DNA of 50,685 bases, taken from Gammaproteobacteria bacterium. GTDB taxonomy: Bacteria > Pseudomonadota > Gammaproteobacteria > Pseudomonadales > Pseudohongiellaceae. The translations under genes were made by a program, and so were the position numbers. The notes below the pieces were generated by a model. That model searched no databases. It was not told where the DNA came from and saw only the letters and a program-made list of their open reading frames with translations. The stretch spans positions 1 through 50,685 of the forward strand of contig JAFMKB010000012.1 of NCBI GenBank assembly GCA_017853205.1. Reading direction: 5' to 3'. Below, piece after piece: positions 25,362 through 33,258 of the stretch; position 1 is the stretch's first letter, and the number at the start of each line of letters is the position of its first letter.

Positions 25362-26615
25362 ATGAAGTTATTCAACCCCCTAGCTGGCGCTCTCACGGCA
25401 ACAGCTCTTCTCACCTCTTCTCTCGTATTCGCCGATCACCATGGCAGCAGCCATGCGAGCTCGATCACAAAAATCGACTCAACCGAATTCGGTATTGATG
25501 CAAACGAGATCGCCGATATCAAAGCGCAGATGCAAGCAGCTGTAGACGGTGGTTTCGTAGCTGGCAATATTTTGCTTGTCGGGAATAGTAAAGGGGTCGG
25601 CGTTCTTGAAACGACCGGCACACAGGGTCCAAAACAATCCACCCCTATGGATGAGCAGACTATTTTCCGTATTTACTCAATGACAAAGCCTATCGTCAGC
25701 GTAGCAACGATGACTCTTGTCGAAGATGGCCTCCTCGCTATTTCTGACCCAGTGTCAAAATACATTCCGGAATTTGCCAATATGACTGTTATTGACGAGA
25801 CGACTGGCGCAATCACGCCAGCTGCAAACGAAATGACAGTACAAGATCTCCTCACACACGAGTCTGGTTTAATTTATGGCATTTTTGATCCTCAGAGCGA
25901 GCTCGGAAAAAGGTATTTTCAAGCAGGATCCCTGCGCACTGATATCACCGCGCTAACTCTTGCAAAAAATTTAGCAGCGCTTCCCCTCCGTTTCGAGCCC
26001 GGCACCAAATGGAACTACTCACGTTCAACCGACGTGCTTGGTGCGGTAATCGAAGTTGCCGCGGGCAAGCCCCTCGATGCGCTTCTCAATGAGCGCATTT
26101 TTGAACCACTTGGGATGGACGAAACGACTTTTTTTGTCGATTCAAGCAAAGCAACACGACTCGCACAGCCCATTCACGGCGACATGGCCGACCCAACCGT
26201 CGTGACCCCAATGCTCAGCGGGGGTGGCGGATTACATTCGACTACCGAAGATTACGTTCGATTTGCGAGTATGCTCCTTGGTGGTGGCGAATATAACGGC
26301 GTCCGAATCCTAGAGGCAAACACGCTCTTAGCAATGCAGCAAAAATTCATCGGCGAGGATGTCGATCGTAGTGCTTTCTTTTTCGGACCGCGCGGCGACT
26401 GGGGGCTGGGCTTCCATCTCCAACCGATTCCGGGCGCTGACAATGAAGGCCCCTTCAATTTCGGCTGGCAAGGTGTAGGAGGCACAGTCTTCATCGTTGA
26501 TCCAACTAATGACTTTTACATGCTCTACATGGCGCAGGTTCGCGGCGGCCCAACTGGCGCGCCAATGGACCTCACAAAAGCGCAGGCTGCCGTGTACAAA
26601 GCAATGCTGAACTAG
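25362..26615 (+). CDS. secreted serine hydrolase, beta-lactamase (class C/EstB-like) family
   Basis: Exported enzyme of 417 residues in the beta-lactamase superfamily; members include esterases, carboxypeptidases and lactamases. Signal peptide MKLFNPLAGALTATALLTSS ends in VFA near residue 25. The nucleophile motif SxxK is in IYSMTKPIVS, the second motif is YSRS where YxN is more common, and FGWQGVGGTVFIVDP supplies the third motif region in place of KTG. The missing canonical KTG and YxN fit an EstB-type esterase better than a beta-lactamase. AAGGA precedes the ATG by 8 bases but lies inside a hairpin. It is not obviously connected in function with its redox neighbours. Confidence 0.9.
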   Translation: MKLFNPLAGALTATALLTSSLVFADHHGSSHASSITKIDSTEFGIDANEIADIKAQMQAAVDGGFVAGNILLVGNSKGVGVLETTGTQGPKQSTPMDEQTIFRIYSMTKPIVSVATMTLVEDGLLAISDPVSKYIPEFANMTVIDETTGAITPAANEMTVQDLLTHESGLIYGIFDPQSELGKRYFQAGSLRTDITALTLAKNLAALPLRFEPGTKWNYSRSTDVLGAVIEVAAGKPLDALLNERIFEPLGMDETTFFVDSSKATRLAQPIHGDMADPTVVTPMLSGGGGLHSTTEDYVRFASMLLGGGEYNGVRILEANTLLAMQQKFIGEDVDRSAFFFGPRGDWGLGFHLQPIPGADNEGPFNFGWQGVGGTVFIVDPTNDFYMLYMAQVRGGPTGAPMDLTKAQAAVYKAMLN

Positions 26616-26645
26616 CCCACCTACCCCCCCCAAAAAAAATCAGGC

Positions 26646-26682
26646 TGGCGTCTTTAAACGGAAAAAACGATTAAAGACGCCA
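26646..26682 (+). terminator. inverted repeat between serine hydrolase and peroxiredoxin genes
   Basis: Perfect 12-bp arms TGGCGTCTTTAA and TTAAAGACGCCA flank a 13-nt A-rich loop, 30 bases after the hydrolase stop. An AT-rich tract follows (TAAATATTCATTTTATT). It is probably a terminator, but an operator for the downstream peroxiredoxin is also possible. Confidence 0.55.
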
Positions 26683-26772
26683 TAAATATTCATTTTATTA
26701 ATTAATATTAAGAGTCTATTGTGTCTGCAAGTGAGACGATATTGCCTCACACAATCCCTCAAGGAGTACATT

Positions 26773-27426
26773 ATGGGAATTCGCATTAATGACACGATTC
26801 CGAACCTTCATGTAGAAACAGATCAAGGCTCGTTCGACTTACACGATTGGATTGGCGACAGCTGGGCTATTTTGTTCAGTCACCCAAAAGACTTCACTCC
26901 GGTTTGCACAACTGAATTCGGCGCGGTTGCACAACTGGCAGCTGAGTGGGAAAAACGCGGCACAAAGGTTATCGGACTTTCAGTTGACGACGTCGAAGAG
27001 CACGTCGCATGGAAGCGCGATATTGAGCAGTTTGCAAACGCCAAAGCTGGATTTCCGATCATCGCCGATAAGTCGCTCGCCGTTGCAAAAGCGCTAGATA
27101 TGCTCCCAGCTGATGCGTATTTGCCCGATGGACGAACAGCAGCGGACTCAGCAAGCGTGCGCGTAGTGTTTATCATCAGCCCTGACAAAAAGTTACAGCT
27201 TTCGATGACCTATCCCATGTCGGTTGGGCGCAATTTTGCCGAAGTACTGCGCGCGCTGGATGCGCTGCAAACCACTTACAAGACACCCATAGCGACACCG
27301 GCGAACTGGGTTCACGGTCAGGACGTTATTGTGGCCTTGTCACTGGATGACGCCGCAGCTAGAGAGAAATTTGGCGAGATCGATGTCGTATTGCCTTATC
27401 TGCGGACAACGAAATCACCCAAATAA
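26773..27426 (+). CDS. 1-Cys peroxiredoxin (Prx6-like)
   Basis: Thiol peroxidase of 217 residues. The peroxidatic cysteine is Cys45 in DFTPVCTTEFG, and it is the only cysteine in the protein, which places it in the 1-Cys Prx6 group; the resolving thiol must come from outside (for example glutathione or a thioredoxin). The long C-terminal domain (DVIVALSLDD onward) is typical of Prx6. The ATG at 26773 has AAGGAG nine bases upstream; an in-frame start 18 codons earlier has no ribosome-binding site. It follows an AT-rich leader of its own and lies near oxyR and rubrerythrin, so it may share peroxide control. Confidence 0.95.
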   Translation: MGIRINDTIPNLHVETDQGSFDLHDWIGDSWAILFSHPKDFTPVCTTEFGAVAQLAAEWEKRGTKVIGLSVDDVEEHVAWKRDIEQFANAKAGFPIIADKSLAVAKALDMLPADAYLPDGRTAADSASVRVVFIISPDKKLQLSMTYPMSVGRNFAEVLRALDALQTTYKTPIATPANWVHGQDVIVALSLDDAAAREKFGEIDVVLPYLRTTKSPK

Positions 27427-27453
27427 CGACGAAGCGAAGGTCATCCTTTGCCT

Positions 27454-28527
27454 CTAACCCAGCAAATCATATTTGCGAAGATAGCCGCGTAGCTGATGGT
27501 AACTAACCGACAGAAGCTCCGCGGCTTTCTTTTGGTTGAACTGCGCTCGCTCGAGCGCCTGTTTAAGCAGCGTTATTTCGAAATCCTGCACCTCCTGCCT
27601 AAAGTCTATTGCCGCTCCTCCTGCCAGCAATCCTGACTGCGGAGCAGGCGGGGCTTGAATAGTCTGATCAGATTCGACCGTATTATTGACACCGCCAAGT
27701 CGAAAGGGAGACTCAAACGGATCGAAGACAAGCGCGGTGATCACCCCCTCTTCATTTTGATAGACCGCGCGCTCGATAACATTTTTAAGCTCACGAATAT
27801 TCCCAGGCCATGAATGACGCACGAGGGCTTTTTGCACGCGATCACTAAACCCCATAAAGGCCTCGCCCCCGAGCTCTTTTACCATTCCTACTGCGAAATG
27901 TTCAGCGAGGATAAGTATGTCTTCTCCGCGCGCACGCAGCGGCGGCAGAGTGACGACGTCGAATGCAAGTCTATCTAACAGGTCTTCTCTAAACCGGCGC
28001 TGACGGGCAAGCGCGGGAAGATCTTCGTTAGTCGCTGCAACAAGGCGGACGTCGACCGTAAGCGTTTCGTTGCCGCCTAGACGCTCGAACTCACCGTACT
28101 CGATAACGCGCAGAATTTTCTCTTGAACCGACATTGCAGTCGTTGCAAGTTCATCGAGAAACAGGGTTCCACCATCTGCACGCTCAAAATAACCCTTGCG
28201 CAGTTTAGTCGCACCGGTGAAAGCCCCCGCCTCGTGGCCGAACAGCTGCGCCTCGAGCAGAGATTCACTCATAGCAGCGCAGTTGACCTTGAGGAAAGGC
28301 GCTTCCCAACGCGGGGAGAGATAGTGCAGGCGAGCGGCGATCAACTCTTTGCCCGTGCCACGCTCGCCAGCGATAAGCACCGATTTACTGAGTGGTGCCA
28401 CGCGCGAGATATGCTCTTGCATTTCGAGAAAGCACGCCGATTCACCAATCATACGAGGCGCCTGAGCGTTTGAGGCGCGCTGCGTAAGTCCATCGTCTGT
28501 TACGTCTTGGTCCATTCTAATTCGCAT
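27454..28527 (-). CDS. pspF: phage shock operon transcriptional activator PspF
   Basis: Sigma-54 enhancer-binding protein of 357 residues. It starts directly with the AAA+ domain and lacks a receiver domain, as PspF does. Walker A is GERGTGKE, the sigma-54 contact loop is GAFTGA, Walker B is GGTLFLDEL, and the C-terminus ends in a Fis-type helix-turn-helix (KKAAELLSVSYHQLRGYLRKY). The text around EAPFLKVNCAAMSESLL closely follows E. coli PspF. PspA normally holds this protein inactive by binding the AAA+ domain. An in-frame ATG at 28515 is an alternative start. Divergent from pspA. Confidence 0.96.
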   Translation of the reverse strand: MRIRMDQDVTDDGLTQRASNAQAPRMIGESACFLEMQEHISRVAPLSKSVLIAGERGTGKELIAARLHYLSPRWEAPFLKVNCAAMSESLLEAQLFGHEAGAFTGATKLRKGYFERADGGTLFLDELATTAMSVQEKILRVIEYGEFERLGGNETLTVDVRLVAATNEDLPALARQRRFREDLLDRLAFDVVTLPPLRARGEDILILAEHFAVGMVKELGGEAFMGFSDRVQKALVRHSWPGNIRELKNVIERAVYQNEEGVITALVFDPFESPFRLGGVNNTVESDQTIQAPPAPQSGLLAGGAAIDFRQEVQDFEITLLKQALERAQFNQKKAAELLSVSYHQLRGYLRKYDLLG

Positions 28528-28611
28528 CCTTTTTTGCAGGCCACACGAGACTTGCGAGTAGAGAAAGCTTACAAGCCTCTACCTACTCTGCACGTGTTTC
28601 CTCTAGGTCAA

Positions 28612-28648
28612 GTGGTCAAAATTACTACTCGATAGTGCATTTAACCAC
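28612..28648 (+). promoter_or_regulatory. candidate PspF upstream activating sequence
   Basis: GTGGTCAAA at 28612-28620 and TTTAACCAC at 28640-28648 form a 9-bp inverted repeat with one mismatch, about 100-135 bases before the expected pspA transcript start. A GGTCAA direct repeat (28606, 28614) overlaps the left arm. Distance fits an enhancer for a sigma-54 activator; binding by PspF is inferred. Confidence 0.35.
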
Positions 28649-28691
28649 CTAAGGACCAATAAATTTTCACCAGGAATATTTATTTCAATGA

Positions 28692-28704
28692 TATCAGAGT
28701 GTTA
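28692..28704 (+). promoter_or_regulatory. IHF-binding site
   Basis: TATCAGAGTGTTA matches the IHF consensus WATCARNNNNTTR at every position. It lies between the putative enhancer and the sigma-54 promoter, as in the E. coli psp promoter, where IHF bends the DNA so PspF can touch the polymerase. Confidence 0.65.
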
Positions 28705-28720
28705 AAGCATAAGAATAAGT

Positions 28721-28736
28721 TGGCACAGTCTATGCA
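28721..28736 (+). promoter_or_regulatory. sigma-54 promoter of pspABC
   Basis: TGGCACAGTCTATGCA has the invariant GG (28722-28723) and GC (28734-28735) separated by exactly 10 bases. The -24 element TGGCAC is perfect; the -12 element is ATGCA instead of TTGCA. Transcription should start near 28747. Confidence 0.85.
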
Positions 28737-28839
28737 AATCCACTACCAGACAGCAATAAAGGGCGCCTCGGCCCGATTCGGCACATGCGAAGGCCGGATC
28801 AAACACCGAAAGGACCCTCGCCCAAAACGCATATTAGGA

Positions 28840-28855
28840 GCCTCGCTGGCGAGGC
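28840..28855 (+). repeat. hairpin in the pspA leader
   Basis: GCCTCG and CGAGGC form a 6-bp stem with a CTGG loop, 24 bases before the pspA start. It could tune translation; no direct evidence. Confidence 0.35.
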
Positions 28856-28879
28856 GCATGACAGACCAAGGAAGCACTT

Positions 28880-29557
28880 ATGAGCATATTTACCCGACTT
28901 ACGGATATCGTAAACTCCAACATCAGCGCCTTGCTCGACAAGGCAGAAAATCCTGAAAAAATGATTCGCTTGGTGATTCAAGAAATGGAGGAAACGCTGG
29001 TCGAGGTTCGCAGCAGCACCGCAAAAGTGATCGCCGACAAGAAAACCCTTAAGCGCCGCATTGACACGTTAAACAAGCAAGCCCACGAATGGGGGCAGAA
29101 AGCCGAACTTGCGCTCACGAAGGGTCGCGAGGATCTCGCCAAAGCCGCGCTTGTCGAACGCTCAGCGATAAACGCGAGCATCTCGACCACAGAAACCGAT
29201 CTTGCAAAGCTCGATGAGACGTTGGACAAACTTAGCAGCGAGATTGAACTTCTCCAAGCGAAGCTAAACGATGCGCGGGCGCGCCAGAAAACTATCTTAC
29301 TTAGAACGAAAGCAACGGAAAGTCGCCTAAACGTTCACGACAAACTGAGGAGCCACACGATAGACAGCGCTCTCGACAAATTTGAACACTTCGAGCGCAA
29401 AATCGACCAGATGGAAGGACAGCTAGAGACTGGCCATATAGAGCAGCGCGGTCTTCAGAGCGAGTTTGAAGAGCTAGAACGTCAGGAGCAAATTGAGGCC
29501 GAGCTCGCTGAATTGAAGGCAAAGATGGCAAAATCGACTGCCAGCGCGGACGAGTAA
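28880..29557 (+). CDS. pspA: phage shock protein A
   Basis: Peripheral membrane protein of the ESCRT-III/Vipp1 family that covers damaged inner membrane and inhibits PspF. The 225 residues are almost all helix and coiled coil. The N-terminus MSIFTRLTDIVNSNISALLD, with AENPEKMIRLVIQEMEETL after it, is diagnostic. The ATG has AAGGAA upstream. It is driven by a sigma-54 promoter and followed by pspB after 162 bp, an unusually wide gap for this operon. Confidence 0.97.
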   Translation: MSIFTRLTDIVNSNISALLDKAENPEKMIRLVIQEMEETLVEVRSSTAKVIADKKTLKRRIDTLNKQAHEWGQKAELALTKGREDLAKAALVERSAINASISTTETDLAKLDETLDKLSSEIELLQAKLNDARARQKTILLRTKATESRLNVHDKLRSHTIDSALDKFEHFERKIDQMEGQLETGHIEQRGLQSEFEELERQEQIEAELAELKAKMAKSTASADE

Positions 29558-29579
29558 GACGTAGTCGAAGGCGTCGCGA

Positions 29580-29604
29580 AACGCTAGACTCAAAATCTAG
29601 CGTT
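29580..29604 (+). repeat. intercistronic hairpin between pspA and pspB
   Basis: AACGCTAGA and TCTAGCGTT form a perfect 9-bp stem with a 7-nt loop, 22 bases past the pspA stop. No U-run follows. Such a hairpin would let more pspA than pspBC message survive or be made. Confidence 0.5.
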
Positions 29605-29719
29605 AGTCGCCGAGCGCTTAGCAGCCAGACTGAACATCAACTCTGGCGTCGATTCGACAACTCATCTACCGCAACAGCCCACGCTTCGCGCGGGGCAATG
29701 CAAAAAACAGGCAACCACT

Positions 29720-29953
29720 ATGAATTCTTTTGTTTTCATCATCTCAATCGTCGGCATGGTCCTTTCATTCGTCACTTTCTGGATCCTGCTTGCTCGTAAT
29801 GACAGAAACAAAATTTCCGTGCAGGCAGGGAGTCAGTACGATTTACAGGAACTCTCGACCATGGCGCAGTCACTTACCGAGCGTATAGACATACTCGAGT
29901 CGATACTCGATGCCGAGGTACCAGACTGGAGGGCGAATAATGAGCAACACTAG
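29720..29953 (+). CDS. pspB: phage shock protein B
   Basis: Small inner-membrane protein of 77 residues. One N-terminal transmembrane helix (about residues 4-25) is followed by an amphipathic coiled-coil tail (LSTMAQSLTERIDILESIL), the usual PspB form. With PspC it senses membrane stress and draws PspA away from PspF. The last 14 bases overlap the start of pspC. Confidence 0.92.
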   Translation: MNSFVFIISIVGMVLSFVTFWILLARNDRNKISVQAGSQYDLQELSTMAQSLTERIDILESILDAEVPDWRANNEQH

Positions 29954-30683
29954 TATGCGTGCGGCACTAACACTCGACTCGGAAAAAGCTCGCTGGCTTG
30001 GGGTCTGCGCCGGCATTGCGCGTTGGCTGGATCTGCCTCTAGCCCTCGTACGCGTCATCTTCGTTATCTGCGTGATCAGCTGGCCGACTCTCCTCCTGGC
30101 CTATGTAATTACTTATTTCGTTCTCGACAGAGGCATTACGCCTGACTCGGTACAGGATTACTTCCGCGGTGCTGAAACCGCAGAGCATTTTCGCAAGCTA
30201 AACTACCGAAAGCCGCTCTACCGCTATCCTCGACGGGGGCGTATCGCAGGCGTTTGTGCAGGCGTCGCCAACTACCTTGAGATAAAAACATTTTGGGTAC
30301 GGCTCGCGACCCTCGGGTCACTTTTCCTGTTTGGCCCATTTACGCTACTTGGCTATGTAATCTGCTGGATAGCCTTTGATATCGATCCAAAGGAACCTGC
30401 CTATTCGAGCCGTCGTACTGAGCGCCGCCGTCGACGCGCAGAGAGGAAAGCGGCTAAAAAATCCGGAGCACATAACAAGTTTCAGCGGGAAACCCCTGCT
30501 ACCCCCAACACCCAATCTGATATTCTAGACGCCCACTCCGCGCCGCATGAGGAAAAGTCTCAGCATTATGACGAAGCCCAATGCGCCGAAGTCTTTAGGC
30601 TTCTCGAACTTCGACTGCGTGAGATTGAGGCCTATATAACCTCGAAGCGTTTTCGACTGCACTGCGAGATTAATCGCATTTAA
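29940..30683 (+). CDS. pspC: phage shock protein C with two PspC domains
   Basis: Inner-membrane stress sensor of 247 residues; E. coli PspC has 119. Two PspC domains are seen: about 10-66 (KARWLGVCAGIARWLDLPLA) and 93-150 (RGRIAGVCAGVANYLEIKTF), each with its own membrane segment. A very basic linker (RRTERRRRRAERKAAKK) follows, then a C-terminal helix, LLELRLREIEAYITSKRFRL, similar to the end of standard PspC. I chose ATG 29940 because GGAGGG lies six bases upstream; it overlaps the pspB end, so the two are translationally coupled. Confidence 0.9.
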   Translation: MSNTSMRAALTLDSEKARWLGVCAGIARWLDLPLALVRVIFVICVISWPTLLLAYVITYFVLDRGITPDSVQDYFRGAETAEHFRKLNYRKPLYRYPRRGRIAGVCAGVANYLEIKTFWVRLATLGSLFLFGPFTLLGYVICWIAFDIDPKEPAYSSRRTERRRRRAERKAAKKSGAHNKFQRETPATPNTQSDILDAHSAPHEEKSQHYDEAQCAEVFRLLELRLREIEAYITSKRFRLHCEINRI

Positions 30684-30820
30684 GGCGCATTCACATTCTT
30701 TGCTCCAATCGGACAAGAGGGTAAACTGCTAGCGAACTAGAATAATGACGCTATCGTATTGTTCGATAACGATCACCGATTCTAAAAGCTTGAGCAAGCC
30801 CCCTTACCGATTGAGACCCT

Positions 30821-31402
30821 ATGAAATACTGTCACCACTGCGCCTCTGAACTAGTTCATAAAATCCCCGAGGGAGATGACAAGCTTCGCCATTGCTGCGA
30901 CGCATGCGACAGCATTTTTTATCAAAACCCAAATAATGTCGTCGGAACACTCCCTTACTACGGCGACAAGGTTTTGTTGTGCAAGCGCGCAATCGAACCT
31001 AGGTTAGGAAAATGGACATTGCCTGCTGGTTTTATGGAGAACGGTGAGTCGAGTCTGGAGGGTGCTATTAGAGAGACTAGAGAAGAGGCTGGCGCAACGA
31101 TTAAAGTACGCGAAGATAGTCTTTACACGCTGTTTAACTTACCTAAAATCAATCAGGTTTACCTGTTCTTTCGGGCGGAGCTTGCAGATTTGAATTTCCA
31201 AGCCGGTGTCGAATCTTTAGAGGTCGCTTTATTCGCCGAGGATGAAATACCTTGGGACGAACTCGCTTTTCCCGTTGTCCACAGCACACTCAAACACTAC
31301 TTCGCCGATCGGCAAGCGCAACGATTTCCTGTCCGCATGTTCGACGTTCACTACAGCGCTGAACGCAAGATCACCACTACACTCATTAGTCACAGCGCCT
31401 AG
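30821..31402 (+). CDS. Nudix hydrolase with N-terminal zinc ribbon
   Basis: Cytoplasmic pyrophosphohydrolase of 193 residues. A CxxC...CxxC zinc ribbon (Cys4, Cys7, Cys26, Cys29) precedes the Nudix domain, whose box GFMENGESSLEGAIRETREE (70-89, then AGA) has every conserved Gly, Glu and Arg. The ribbon is like that of NudC NADH pyrophosphatases, but the protein is shorter, and the substrate may be ADP-ribose, NADH or a nucleotide derivative. It stands alone after a 137-bp region and ends 7 bp from the convergent purK. Confidence 0.9.
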   Translation: MKYCHHCASELVHKIPEGDDKLRHCCDACDSIFYQNPNNVVGTLPYYGDKVLLCKRAIEPRLGKWTLPAGFMENGESSLEGAIRETREEAGATIKVREDSLYTLFNLPKINQVYLFFRAELADLNFQAGVESLEVALFAEDEIPWDELAFPVVHSTLKHYFADRQAQRFPVRMFDVHYSAERKITTTLISHSA

Positions 31403-31409
31403 CAGGCAG

Positions 31410-32531
31410 CTATAAGTAGATGGCCGCGAGCGTCTCATCTAGCTGCAGCTTGAGCGAGCTCGCGTCATTATGCAGGATATTGATGTGCCCGACTTTCCGA
31501 TTAGGTCGAACAGATTTATTGTAGGTATGGAAAAACGCATTCGGTTTCAACGCGGTTTGCGCATCAATCTCAACGCCTAAAAGATTAACCATTCCGGCGA
31601 AACCATGTACGTCAGTACTGCCAAGCGGCAGACCCGCAATCGCACGCAGGTGATTCTCGAATTGACTCGTCGCTGCGCCCTGCTGGGTCCAATGACCGCT
31701 GTTATGAACACGCGGGGCGAGCTCGTTAACCAAGAGCTTGCCATCAACGACGAAACACTCGATAGCAAGTACACCGACATAGTCGATATTGCTAAGCACT
31801 CTTTCTGCCAAGTCTTCGATTTGTTTGGCTAGGTCATCATCGATATTCTGAGCAGGGGCAAGTGAAGCCCGAAGAATGCCTCCCTCATGCCAATTTTGTG
31901 TAGCCGGATAAGAGGCGGTTCTCCCGTCTGCTGCTCGCACAAGAATTAGTGAAATTTCGCGGCTAAAATTCACCCGTTTCTCAACTACTGATTCCACAAT
32001 TGAGTCATGCGATGCAAGAAACTTGGCTAAATCGTCTGCATCATCCATCTTCCATTGATTCAGGCCGTCGTAGCCGTCCTCGCAGGTTTTAACGATAACG
32101 GGAAAACCGAGTTGTTCGATCGCAGCCTCGAGTTCTTGCGTTGTGTTAACGACAATCTTCGGTGCCATCGCGGCGCCGACTCCTTCGATAAATTCTTTCT
32201 CACAACCGCGGTTCTGACAAATTCGCACTGCTTTAGGATCTGGATAGACTGCGCAGTGTGTCTTAAGGGCTTCTAACAAATCGACTGGCACGCTTTCTTT
32301 TTCGACAGTGATTACATTAGGTTTATCGAGCGCTAAATAGACCTTTTCGGCAAGCGCGACTGAGGACATCTTCTCGAAACCATCAGGCATAGAAACCAAG
32401 TTGCCGAGTCCGAGAACGCAGTCGCCACTATCACCGGGCTCTGCTAAAAAAGAAAATTTTAATCCTAAAGGCCACCCGGCGAGGGCAAGCATTCGCGCAA
32501 GTTGGCCGCAGCCGATAATTCCTATCTGCAT
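31410..32531 (-). CDS. purK: 5-(carboxyamino)imidazole ribonucleotide synthase
   Basis: ATP-grasp enzyme that carboxylates AIR to N5-CAIR in de novo purine synthesis. Start MQIGIIGCGQLARMLALAG is the classical PurK N-terminus; the ATP-grasp core includes GFPVIVKTCEDGYDGLNQW and ECFVVDGKLLVNELAPRVHNSGHWT (metal-binding Glu and Asn). Length 373 residues. ATG 32531 is two bases after the purE stop, so the pair is coupled; the frame is open further upstream only because it runs through purE. Confidence 0.97.
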   Translation of the reverse strand: MQIGIIGCGQLARMLALAGWPLGLKFSFLAEPGDSGDCVLGLGNLVSMPDGFEKMSSVALAEKVYLALDKPNVITVEKESVPVDLLEALKTHCAVYPDPKAVRICQNRGCEKEFIEGVGAAMAPKIVVNTTQELEAAIEQLGFPVIVKTCEDGYDGLNQWKMDDADDLAKFLASHDSIVESVVEKRVNFSREISLILVRAADGRTASYPATQNWHEGGILRASLAPAQNIDDDLAKQIEDLAERVLSNIDYVGVLAIECFVVDGKLLVNELAPRVHNSGHWTQQGAATSQFENHLRAIAGLPLGSTDVHGFAGMVNLLGVEIDAQTALKPNAFFHTYNKSVRPNRKVGHINILHNDASSLKLQLDETLAAIYL

Positions 32532-32533
32532 GT

Positions 32534-33046
32534 CTAAACGTCCACCGGTATGCTGTCGGTTTGTGCCTGGCGCCATGCGATTAACCGCTGACAGAGGTCC
32601 GCATCTTTGAGCGCCAAAATTTGCGCCGCCATAAGACCTGCATTATAAGCTCCCGCCTCACCAATCGCCTGACAGGCCACGGCAACGCCTTTGGGCATTT
32701 GCACCATCGAAAGAAGACTGTCCATGCCCTTAAGCTGTTTGCTCGATACGGGCACTGCAATAACGGGGAGATGCGTCATCGCTGCAGCCATACCGGCGAG
32801 GTGAGCCGCGCCGCCAGCGCCCGCTATAATGACATCAATGCCACGCGTGTGTGCATTGCTTGCGAACTCGAAAAGCCGTGCTGGAGTTCGATGGGCTGAG
32901 ACAATCTTAAGCTCAAATTCGACTCCCAGCTCGGACAAGGGTGTGGTTGCCGCGCGCATAGTCTCAAGGTCTGACTTCGATCCCATGATTATCGACACTC
33001 GAACGCCGCTGCTTTCGACTTGGTCTGCGACTTCTAGATCTGGCAT
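32534..33046 (-). CDS. purE: N5-carboxyaminoimidazole ribonucleotide mutase
   Basis: Converts N5-CAIR to CAIR after PurK. Diagnostic text: [14 protein letters not shown] (CAIR phosphate site), [27 protein letters not shown] and [20 protein letters not shown]. Length 170 residues with a short extra N-terminal tail. First gene of purEK; a TATAAT at 33094-33099 likely drives it. Confidence 0.97.
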   Translation of the reverse strand: MPDLEVADQVESSGVRVSIIMGSKSDLETMRAATTPLSELGVEFELKIVSAHRTPARLFEFASNAHTRGIDVIIAGAGGAAHLAGMAAAMTHLPVIAVPVSSKQLKGMDSLLSMVQMPKGVAVACQAIGEAGAYNAGLMAAQILALKDADLCQRLIAWRQAQTDSIPVDV

Positions 33047-33093
33047 TGGCTTCTCCCGCCTTTGCTATGCGGATCTCCCGCGAAAAACGATGC

Positions 33094-33099
33094 ATTATA
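33094..33099 (-). promoter_or_regulatory. likely -10 box for purEK
   Basis: Minus-strand TATAAT lies 47 bases before the purE start. The best -35 (CTTCTG at 17 bases) is weak, as often in regulated promoters. I did not find a good PurR operator in the 212-bp region. Confidence 0.45.
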
Positions 33100-33258
33100 G
33101 AGACTTTTGCTTAGCGCAGAAGCCCCAATTTTATGTAAGTATCTGATAAATCTGCCTAACGCTTAGCCTGCACCCCTGACTTCCGGGCAACTTAGCTGAT
33201 ACAGCCAATGCCCCATTCAAGCTGCGGCCTCAAGCCGTTCTTTCTGCGATTCACCCTA

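Larger units (their letters stand above)
28528..28879. other. divergent pspF-pspA control region
   Basis: These 352 bases have no gene. Towards pspA they hold, in order, an inverted repeat that may bind PspF, a consensus IHF site, a sigma-54 promoter and a leader of about 130 bases with a GC-rich hairpin. I could not identify the sigma-70 promoter expected for pspF. Confidence 0.7.

Noticed and set aside
33047-33258. PurR operator upstream of purEK
   Set aside because: No sequence close to the E. coli ACGCAAACGTTTGCGT consensus was seen.
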